The position numbers and the translations under genes are program-made. A DNA stretch of 64,000 bases from Tachypleus tridentatus (Eukaryota; Arthropoda; Merostomata; Xiphosura; Limulidae), in contig NC_134834.1 of the NCBI RefSeq assembly GCF_004210375.1, forward strand, positions 140,897,009 through 140,961,008. Direction: 5' to 3'. The notes under the pieces were generated by a model. The model worked only from the letters and a program-made list of their open reading frames with translations. It had not been told where the DNA came from and did no database searches. Every line of letters begins with the position of its first letter. Position 1 is the first letter of the stretch. Of the stretch, positions 55,325 through 64,000 are shown one piece after another.

Positions 55325-56775
55325 GTTTAACGCCTGTGCACATGTGAAAACCTCCACTCATAACTTAATTTATACATGTATCTGAAGGACATTACACACA
55401 TATATAAACTAGTATCTGTAGACTGCTTTCAGTTCGTATGTCATTTATATGGTAACTTACAAAGGCAGTATCTACTACCTATGTATTTATTGCTCTGGTG
55501 CCACAACATACTGCATATTTTCTCGCCATTACGAAACAATCGTTTGTAGTTCAATCAGACTAAGACTTTTCAGTTTGAATGATTTTGTTCAGGATTAATA
55601 TTTGTGTTGCCACTATAATCTATAATGTATATGAATACATGTTGATATAACCTAAACTACATATAATACTCCACAGTAAAATGCATATAATTTCCCAGAC
55701 ACCTACGAAGATCAGTTATGACTATGTGTAGGTTTTCACACAATATGTGGTTAAGAATAAACTATACTAATCATGTTTCAAGTCATTTTATTTCTTTTGC
55801 AATTTTTGAAATTGTTATAATAACTGTTGCTAGTCATGTAAACATTATCTGGCGATCTCATGTCAAGAAGTCAAACAAACTCCCTTTCAATGATCGTACA
55901 GGTAACACCTGAAGGTTACGACACACCTACATGTAATGTGAATGTCCACTCACATGGTATGCATGTCGTGTTGTACAAATGTAAAGTTTGTTTGAAGATA
56001 AAAACTTAACATTTAATCAGTCTGATGGACGATCTGGTTTTAGAAACAATCCAAAGAAAGCAGCTGTTGAATGTTACACACTGTTTAATGAAGACTGTTT
56101 ATTACACCTTGTGCCAAGTCTGTTTATTCCTTAATTTAAATGTAGCTAGTAACAGTTTAGCACTGTTAATACCATACCTTGATTGGTAGGGTTATTTGAA
56201 ACAGATCCCATATTAATCCAGTTCACCTGAATATGACACACAGTAATGCAACTAGTGTCCCCCAAAGTTCTGGGGTGAGATACTTTAGGTTTTACATGAT
56301 TCAAGTACTAGAAAACACTAGTATTTCACGAACTTGTGTAAATATGTGAATGCTTTTTATCTAGCTATATTCATATACTGACAATGAGAAACAATATAGA
56401 CACCACGTTGTGCGTATTGTACAAAAATAAAAGAACAAGCTAGTCATACTAAGGTCTTTCTGTGCAGAAAATAGCTCTGGATATAGCTTGTCCTCTCCCA
56501 AAGGCTGATAGTCATAACATGCTTTAATTGTTGATTATTTGCTCCAGATGGACAAATATCTATAATTATAGTAAGTGTAAAATAATACACAATTTTGATC
56601 ACATGTTTATTTTTGATTGGAGCCTACTCAGTAGTGTGTATGAACAAAAGGACATTTGAATAGCAATGTTCTGTTCTTATTAGTAATGGCTAGAGAACTT
56701 TGGGATGTGTTTATAGAGATACTGATTACAATTCAAAAGAAGCAATTATCTATCTATAGAAATGACTAGTTACAG
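55325..56775. other. AT-rich DNA, nothing recognised
   Basis: No exon or element could be supported. The 60-codon open stretch at 55718-55912 shows no motif. Confidence 0.45.
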
Positions 56776-56779
56776 CTCA

Positions 56780-57220
56780 CGTAGGATACTGTGTACAGTT
56801 TTTGTCACTTAGCACATCTAAAAAAGGATAGTAACTTATTAGAAATGATTCAAACAAGTTATTTTATATGAACAATTTAATATCCCTTATCTTACTTTCT
56901 CTTGTGAAAACAAATGCAAGAGTGTAAGAAGTAATCTAATTACTTAAAATTTATTAATAATTATTAATAAGTTAATTAGAAGATTAGATGGGGATCATTT
57001 TTACATGATCAAGACCTCTACAACTTTTTTGTGCTGTTCTCTAAAAACAGTATGAAAAGGGGACAAATTTAAGATTTGGACAATTATAGACTAAGTTCAA
57101 GTTATGCTAGTTTTATTTTTCAAACAAGGTGATTAGCTTTTGGAATTAATTGCCATTGGTATTAGAAGTCATACAATGAGAAAGGACTAGATATGTTTCC
57201 TAAAACGTAGAAGGTGAAAT
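56780..57220 (+). mobile_element. CR1/L2-like LINE C-terminal relic (plus strand)
   Basis: Broken readings include a GYCVQF-like start with SKKDSNLLEMIQ (about 56789-56850), then MKRGQI, DLDNYRLSSSYASFIF and an FGINCHW-like phrase (about 57050-57150). These follow the order seen after the reverse transcriptase in CR1/L2-type LINEs (EYC.Q.W.P...KDI..LE..QR, then RG......R...F..R....WN.LP). Heavily decayed. Confidence 0.35.
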
Positions 57221-57249
57221 TATATGCTTACTTTTTATCATGAACATGG

Positions 57250-60200
57250 TTGTCTCTAATATTATACTTTACCTCAGCTTTTCTCAGATTTGCTGATAAA
57301 GTCTAGTATTTCCAAGATAATAAAATTTATGATTATCTCTTATTTTGACTTTAGATATTTTTTCTTCTAAATTATAATTGGATGAAGCACTAATAATACA
57401 TTTTTTTGACATTAATATTTGCATTATGTGAGATTTCATTGAAACATAAACAAAAATCATCAAATACATCATTTATAACTTGTTTATTTGGTGTACATGA
57501 TTATTTCACAAAGATTTATAAAATATGCAAAATACATTTTTTATTTACTTTACAAGTATACAACTAATTTACTAAAACAGAGAAAAAGTGTCACAAAAAA
57601 TAATAAAATCAAATTCTAGAATCTTTAAGTCTTACACATGTGTACTACAAACTACATTATTATGACTTATCACTCTTTTAGAAACTTATGTCATAATTGA
57701 AGTAACACTACTTTCAGTTAAAAAACTTCATTATCATAGAAACTGTCATATATTAACTTGAAGGATAGGAAACTATCTGATAATCTAGATCAGAATCTAG
57801 TCGCTCAAAAAACTTCTGAGATATTGTATTGACTTAATGCTGTTTAATGAACTGATATTGTTAAAATGGACAATTATAGATAAAAAACAAAAAATCAATC
57901 TTTATGGTAATACTTTATGGGCAATAATTATGAGAAATGCATTGTAGGAGTGGAATAAATTAATTTTATAAATTAAAGTGAATGCTAAAGTAAATTTTGA
58001 ATAATGTAATTGTTTCTTAATAATATATTTTGGTTGTATATAACCTATTAAAATGTTTTAAAAAACTAAGTCAACAACATTTCAAATTTGGAAGTTTTAT
58101 AAAACTAAATACAGAAAGCTTTAAAGTCTAGATTTGTAGCCAGTCCCATTAGAGAATTTATCAATTTCAGTAGAAATACTGTGACAACTCAATGTAATTT
58201 ATCCACTGGATTAATTTCAGAACTTTGGCCTGAATGTGGGTATCAGAACCACATAGGAAAATATTCTTGAATTTTCATTTCCTATTAGATTAATAGAAAA
58301 ATTCTAGCACAACTTGATGAAACTTTACAGCTGGCAGAGTTTTAGAAATTTCCTCTTTTATTCATGAAAGCAGATCTAGTGGTTTAAAACTTTTTACTGC
58401 TTGGACTTTCTAGAGATGGATAAGTAAGTAAAATATACAAAACAACATTATTTTAGGTTTTGAGGATACTTTCTCTTAAAACAATTGAATTTTACTGTAA
58501 ACATGAAAAATAGAAACATTATTCATAATAAGGTTTAGGACACAAATTATACCTACTGTGCTATATGTTTATGGATCATATGATTGATGAGCATCATTGA
58601 ATACAAGTAAAACTTTCATTAATATAATGATATATGCTAGTAATAACCTTATAAACATCACTGACAGTGTAAAACATAATCTATTGCAAAAGTAAGTCTA
58701 GGAATATCATAAACGTAAAACTTAATAAGTGCATGAATATTTTATTAAAAAAACAAGAAATGCAGCTACCTTCTATAAGTTAATCACAACAATAGCATTC
58801 CAGCTAGTAATAAAATGTACTAAGACAGTCAACTTGCAACAGAATAAATAATAGCCTGATATTTGTTCCACACCATTCCTTTCTGATGAGTGAGAGAGAT
58901 GAATTTGTTTGGAATTTTGAAGGTCTGAAGAAACTATTCAGGCATGTGTTAAGGTGTGTATAATAAATGATACGTCTCAATTTTTTTTTTACATAACCAA
59001 AATCGTACTGATAAAAACAACAAAATTATATGGATAAATTTAAGAACAATCATAACACTGAAGAAATGAGGAATTAACTTATAATTAGATGCACAAGTAG
59101 TTAAAATTATGCAAATAGGGTTTTACAAATTTTAATCAGTGTTATGTGACATTTTTGTATGATGTTAAAACATCATTATAATGATATCTAATAAAATGTG
59201 TGATAGTTATAACAGGTATTTCGTATATATAAATATATACTATGTTAAGAATATTCAAATCAGTAGTATACCTTACACAACATGAAAGAACAGTGTAACT
59301 GGAAGAATCATACAGAGTGAGCAACAGTCATAACAACAAAAAAATCTCATACATATGAAGACTATGTTAATATATCAGTAATAAGTTTACGAAACATGTA
59401 AAATTTTGTACTTGAAACAGTCCCACATATACTGATATAAATACTAGGCAAACCTGGTCGCAAGTTTTTCAGTCAATGTGGTTCTCTGTGTCAATAACAT
59501 TTTAAGTAGTAACTGATGTGTTCGTTTTCACTAAGTAAATAATGTCTTAATGTTCTTTGAAAAGTTGTTCTAGGTACCTATGTTTCTGAAAAGCATAAAA
59601 CTCCATATAAAATGTTTAACATATAACTTTTATTTCTCAGATCATTTAGCTTGAAAGTTATTTTAAATAGAATATTTCATAAAGTATTTTTAGCTTTGAA
59701 ACATGCTTAAATGGAAAAATTTTCTTGAAATATTTAGAGTGGTGTATCTTACTTTGGGATAAGTGAAACTGTGATCCTGTTCTGGGATCTGGTTTTATTT
59801 TTTTTAAAAGTTTTTATGGCAAGTGTAATAAGTTGAACTAGATACAGAAAATCCCTGAAAGTTGTTTGAATATGTCTTAGTTAGCAGTTAGAGATGAACT
59901 AGTTCAAACTTTAATAAAGACAGGAAACCATTCCATTTCTTTCGTTGACTTGAAGTTGAGTTTATGGATAATCTGAAGCTATTTGTTTTAAGATTGTAAA
60001 CTTGGTATTAAATTAAGACATTTAACATAAAAGTGGGACAGCTTTCTATGGCAACTGTATATGGTCCTATGTGTAAGTTTGGAACTTGCTACAACTAGGT
60101 TTTTTATTCTTTTATTGGAAATTGATTGTAGCTTAACTTTTTTTATTGTCTAGAATTGGATTCTTTTTTTGTCCAAAATTACAGTAAAATTGCCTTTATT

Positions 60201-60480
60201 AGCTTGTAGCACGAGAAAGAAAAAGTTATAATTTTTAAAATGTTTTTAAGCTTTTCTTTATTTCAGAAGTTTGCTTAATCAGTGAATTTCACTAATACTT
60301 AAAGATTTGAACAAATTCATAGTGAAGGAGGCCATGATCTCTAGATAATATTTGAGCAATGTTTCCAATCAAATTTGCAATACCAAAAAATGGAATGGTG
60401 GCAGTAGTAACAAGAAAACTAATGCCATCCATATGTGCAGTAAAAAGGAGTATGCTCATAACATACATAATGCATAACAT
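57250..60480. other. AT-rich DNA, nothing recognised
   Basis: Intronic or intergenic DNA of low complexity, with no coding or repeat signal I can name. Confidence 0.5.
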
Positions 60481-60482
60481 TT

Positions 60483-60710
60483 AAAGATGGCTGCTGTGGG
60501 TATTAAAACTTTAATTAAAATAATGTATAGTACAACATTTCAACCTTCTTAGGTCACCTTCATGTTAAGAAGAAGGTCAAAACATTGTTCTATTCTTATA
60601 TTAATTAAAGTGCTTGTACCCATACAAGCCATCTTGAGAATACATTTTTACTTCAAGTGGACTTCTCGTCATCATGAATGAGCTAGTTGGTCCACTGTAC
60701 CTGTCATATC
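60483..60710. mobile_element. Penelope-like fragment with head-to-head hammerhead-like motifs
   Basis: GGGTATTAAAACTTTAATTA (60500-60519) is mirrored by TAATTAAAGTGCTTGTACCC (60601-60620). Between them are two facing, decayed ribozyme-like motifs: ACAACATTTCAACCTTCTTA on the minus strand (from 60533) and GAAGAAGGTCAAAACATTGT on the plus strand (from 60570). The right flank CTTCAAGTGGACTTCTCGTC ATCATG-type end matches the 47.7-kb subfamily in reverse. No coding part remains. Confidence 0.7.
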
Positions 60711-60769
60711 TAATTAAAACTAACTAAAATATTGTAATTTTAATATTTATCAAACCTTCTTATAAATTT

Positions 60770-61210
60770 ACTTCATTCACTAGATCTGAAAGCAACAGGA
60801 AGCAGATTTAGAGATCTTATTCTAACCTTGTATGATAACCTTTCTATCCCAGGTATCATTTTAGTAGCCCTTCTTTGCATACTTTCCAACAGTTCAATGT
60901 CCTTCCTACATTGAAAATCCAAGACTGAACAAAATACTCAAATGAGACCTAACCATTGACACATACCATGAAATAACATTCAGTATATCTGTAAATACAT
61001 CTCAAAATCATGTTTGCCTTACCACTAGCAAAAACATATTGCTTGAAGTTGGATTGATTTGATACTGATCATCCAAACCACAGAGAAACCTTTCTTCCAC
61101 AGTTCTATTAAGGCTATTCCCATAATTTAAATTATGATAACCAACTTCCATTACCACATGTCACTTATTTGCTCAATATGTCAAATGATCTAAATTCTTC
61201 TGTAAAGCAG
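60770..61210 (-). mobile_element. CR1/L2-like LINE C-terminal relic (minus strand)
   Basis: The minus strand reads RKDIELLESMQRRATKMIPG, then IERLSYKVRIRSLNLL (60917-60810) in one frame. This phrase is characteristic of the reverse-transcriptase thumb of CR1/L2-type LINEs. Upstream frames (about 61210-60920) are broken. No 3' end was recognised. Confidence 0.65.
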
Positions 61211-61214
61211 CAGC

Positions 61215-62280
61215 TTCTGACACCCAGTAACACTCAATACCTCAATATGAGCAGTAAATGTAAGTAACTTATTGACTACTCCTTGGTCTCTAATTAAAAG
61301 GTTTTCAGGTTTTAAGGTAATATTCTTTTAAAGTGTCAATTACTATATGTTAGTGCTCAATGTTTGTATTTCTTCATCTAAGGAAACCATAACTTTTCTG
61401 TAGTCACAGGAAGCTCATGCAATATTTATGGCAAAAGAAGATACAAGCTTGGAGGTATTATTATAAAGGCTTCTATAAGATTTTAAAAATACTAGGTATT
61501 GGCCAGTTCCAAACATGTTATTGAAAAATAAAACAAAACATTGAACCAAATAGATTAACAATCAATCCACGTTAGAAGAATAAAAAAGAACTTAACAGAG
61601 ATTTCAGATTAGTGGTTAGCAATATATAGTCACTATTGGCCTAAACAAAAAAGGAATTTAAAACTATCATACAAGTAACAATTCCTGTGCCCATACTAAT
61701 AAGCTTCATATTATAGTAACATAGCATTAACATTAATTATTACATACAGAGCTGTCACGATATGATCATGATATACTGGAACATCATTACACTGTCCTTT
61801 CAGAAACATCTTTAAATCATTTGCTACTTAGAAATTATGTCTTTTAAATAAAAACAACATAAATATATGGACTGTTAAGAACAGTTACAAGAGTTACAGC
61901 GTTATAAAATGTGTACAATTATGTTAGTTTGAAAACTCCTACAAATTGTATAATAGTTACAATACAAACAATCTCATTTATGTAACAACAACAGTAATAA
62001 TAGCAATAACTGCACATAAAAATGCAAGTGGACAATACATATCATTATATATATAATTAATTATATATATATTAATAACAGAAGTAGCCTCATTTCATTA
62101 AATGATGGATAATTTAATATAATAGCCATGATTTATTAAACTAAAAATTTATTGTAGACATCTACACAAAATTAAAAACAGTAATAAGAGTAACAATTTC
62201 ATATATTAGTTAATTAAAGAACTGTATTACCATATAGAAACTTATTATCAATAAAGCATCTTATGAGGAGATTAAAAATT
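61215..62280. other. AT-rich DNA, nothing recognised
   Basis: Contains an AT palindrome around 62044-62074 (ATTATATATATAATTAATTA and beyond), which could extrude, but no gene or element. Confidence 0.45.
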
Positions 62281-62282
62281 AA

Positions 62283-62400
62283 TTAGTTTGTTTAAGTCCA
62301 AAGCTACACAATGGGTAATTTGTGTTGTGCCCATCATGGGTGTCAAACCCTGAATGATACTGTATAATTCTTCAACTTACCACAAAGTCACTGTGGTGGT
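62283..62400 (-). mobile_element. tRNA-like SINE, family 2, diverged
   Basis: TTAGTTTGTTTAAGTCCAAA, then GCTACACAATGGGTAATTTG, TGCCCATCATGGGTGTCAAA and CCCTGAATGATACTG follow the family 2 tail-to-head order on the minus strand. Confidence 0.6.
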
Positions 62401-62646
62401 AAATAATTAAAAAAATACAATGAGCAAAAGAATGACTAAGTTAGAAATTTAATTATTAAACACTATAAACTGAACTCAGGTTAAGAGAATCAAAAACATT
62501 TATTCTACTATCTTGTCTTTAGTAAAAGTATGTTAATCTAACATCATCTGATTAAAGTTTATGAAGTTTCATAAACATTTTTATAAATTAATACATATAT
62601 TACTACTTAATAACACAAACGTAATTCACAAAGGTAAATAATTAAG

Positions 62647-62950
62647 CTATATTGGATAGGTTTGCATGGAAAATGACTGGGGCCTCCTGCTCTGTCTCCC
62701 AATATTGTGAGGGAGGGCAAGATTTTCTCCATTAACAGTAATATTTGTGTATCTAGTTTGTGGATGACCACTGTATGTTACAAGGGCATTATTGTGGTGG
62801 TAGATTTCTCCACTCTCATTTGTACTGTAGTTGTCCACAGATGTTTCTGGTTCTATACTGAACCTAGAATATGGGGTTACTGTGGCATCTTTTACTTCTT
62901 GTCCTTGGACATCTACATTTTCTATATTTTTCACAGGTTTAGCTTTCTTC
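62647..62950 (-). CDS. Last coding exon of an unidentified spliced gene
   Basis: A TGTTACTCTTTCTCAG acceptor (AG at 62952-62951) opens a frame that begins with one leftover base and then KKAKPVKNIENVDVQGQEV, running 100 codons to TAG at 62649-62647. It is hydrophilic and uncharged overall, with tyrosines in DATVTPYSRF, SVDNYS, EIYHH, VTYSG and TRYTN, and ends RRPQSFSMQTYPI. A string of tyrosine motifs with no fold suggests the cytoplasmic tail of a membrane receptor or adhesion protein; DATVTPYSRF faintly recalls Dscam tails, which I cannot confirm. The rest of the gene lies right of the window. A possible AATAAA is at 62504-62499. Confidence 0.6.
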
Positions 62951-62954
62951 CTGA

Positions 62955-64000
62955 GAAAGAGTAACAGTTCATATTAAAACTTCTGAATTTTGAAGACAGA
63001 AAATAACTTATATATATATGTACCAAATGATTTGAAGTAAAAGCAGCAAAAAAGATGACCTTATTTTTCTGATTAAATAGCTCATTGCAAATATGATCCT
63101 TTAAAGTTATTTCATTATATATGCCATTATAGAGAATAATTTAAATCATGATTAAAATGATTTTCAATAATGTACAAAGTATCATTACATAAGGAATTTA
63201 TTCATAAATATTTGTTGCAAAAGTCAATATTCTGCTTTGATCCAAACAGTAGATTATATCTACAAATTATTACTGAGTTACACTGAGTGTAATGCAATGC
63301 CACAAATTAAAAGCTAAAATGCTTGTAAAATCAGTTTTATAGTGCATAAATAAAATTATGGAATGTAGTTATGCAAGCTGTTATTTTGAGGTGTTTATGA
63401 GATATCACAAATTGTGAGCTAAAGGAGAATTGTGGATCATGGAGTTTTCTGTGTTATATGAAACCAAACTTATTTACTGTAATCATTATTATTTAAGTAC
63501 AATTTAAAAAGGGCACAATTCATACAATGGGCATACAGATCAAGATATTGCTTATATCGCACATATTAACAAATATATTAACTGGGGCTGGAAAATCTGT
63601 ACCCTTTAAGGAAGACAATGTGTGAGAAAGAGGTGGAAACAGGAGTCACATTAGATAACGCTCATTCTGAGCTGAGCTATGGAAAATGATCTGTCTGAAT
63701 GAAAGTGACCATATAAATCAAAGAATATTATTTTTTATTTTTGTCAACTGAACTTCTTTCTTGTTCACCACTTATGTGGCAGGCTTTCAATAATAAATAT
63801 TTATTGACAACTAAAAAGAAGTAGGTAGTCACTTCAACTAAGTAGTAATAGACTGGATTTACATAATAATTCTATGATAATAACATAATCTAATATTTTA
63901 AAATCTGTGAGAGTTAAAGTAAGGTCCACTTTTTGTAGTTGCTAGATGCTTGACTTGCAAGCACTCAGTCTACCATTTGCTACTGCATTTGGTCATACTT
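62955..64000. other. Intron of the gene to the right, nothing recognised
   Basis: No further exon of the gene ending at 62647 could be found, so the preceding exon must lie beyond the window. Confidence 0.45.

Noticed and set aside
60292-60480. 62-codon hydrophobic minus-strand frame as a small membrane protein
   Set aside because: No homologous pattern, no flanking splice sites, and it lies in AT-rich DNA next to a Penelope fragment.
62044-62074. AT palindrome as an origin or regulatory element
   Set aside because: Low-complexity TATA/TTAA runs are frequent in this DNA, and nothing else supports a function.
63935-63995. tRNA-like segment at the right edge of the window
   Set aside because: GGTAGACTGAGTGCTTGCAAG on the minus strand resembles an A box and anticodon arm, but no B box or closed cloverleaf could be found before the window ends.

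Overview
This is an AT-rich animal nuclear window with spliced genes, long introns and many decayed transposable elements. No bacterial-style operons are present. At least seven copies of a tRNA-Thr-like SINE (consensus head near GGTTCGAATCCCCGTCGCACC, tail near GCTTTGCGCGAAATT) point to a chelicerate, most likely a horseshoe crab. That assignment rests on my memory of the repeat family, not on a search.

Only two host genes can be supported. UTP23, a small-subunit rRNA-processing factor, lies on the minus strand with three coding exons at 26521-26305, 17124-16961 and 15090-14725. Their splice phases join exactly into a 248-residue protein. A splice acceptor 20 nt upstream of its ATG and a strong donor at 38240, beside a locally CpG-richer stretch, suggest a non-coding first exon and a promoter near 38.3-38.6 kb. 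The second gene is seen only as its last coding exon (62950-62647, minus), which I do not recognise.

Layout: 1-6007 is a nearly full-length but broken I-clade LINE. At 6008-7350 and 12806-14148 lie the two arms of a 1,343-bp inverted duplication. UTP23 and its repeat-filled introns occupy 14.5-38.5 kb, holding a rearranged LINE copy, SINEs, a 226-bp MITE and a Gmr1-like/SCAN-type gag relic. At 37.3-37.8 kb and 54.2-55.3 kb are Penelope-like elements, two of them with perfect 13-bp target-site duplications. At 41.5-44.2 kb is a Ty3/gypsy relic interrupted by three SINEs. At 45.6-50.5 kb is a decayed Polinton/Maverick (integrase, small conserved protein, packaging ATPase, protein-primed DNA polymerase B). 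A broken member of a multicopy family of unknown function follows at 51.4-52.0 kb. From 55.3 to 62.3 kb there are only LINE and Penelope fragments and plain AT-rich DNA.

The elements interact. The SINE tails resemble the 3' end of the resident LINE, which suggests that this LINE class mobilises them. SINEs sit inside gypsy and Penelope fragments and so give a relative insertion order. I found no convincing wholly new system. The best candidates for follow-up are the Penelope insertions with inverted hammerhead-like ends, the Polinton relic, the inverted duplication and the SINE/LINE tail sharing.
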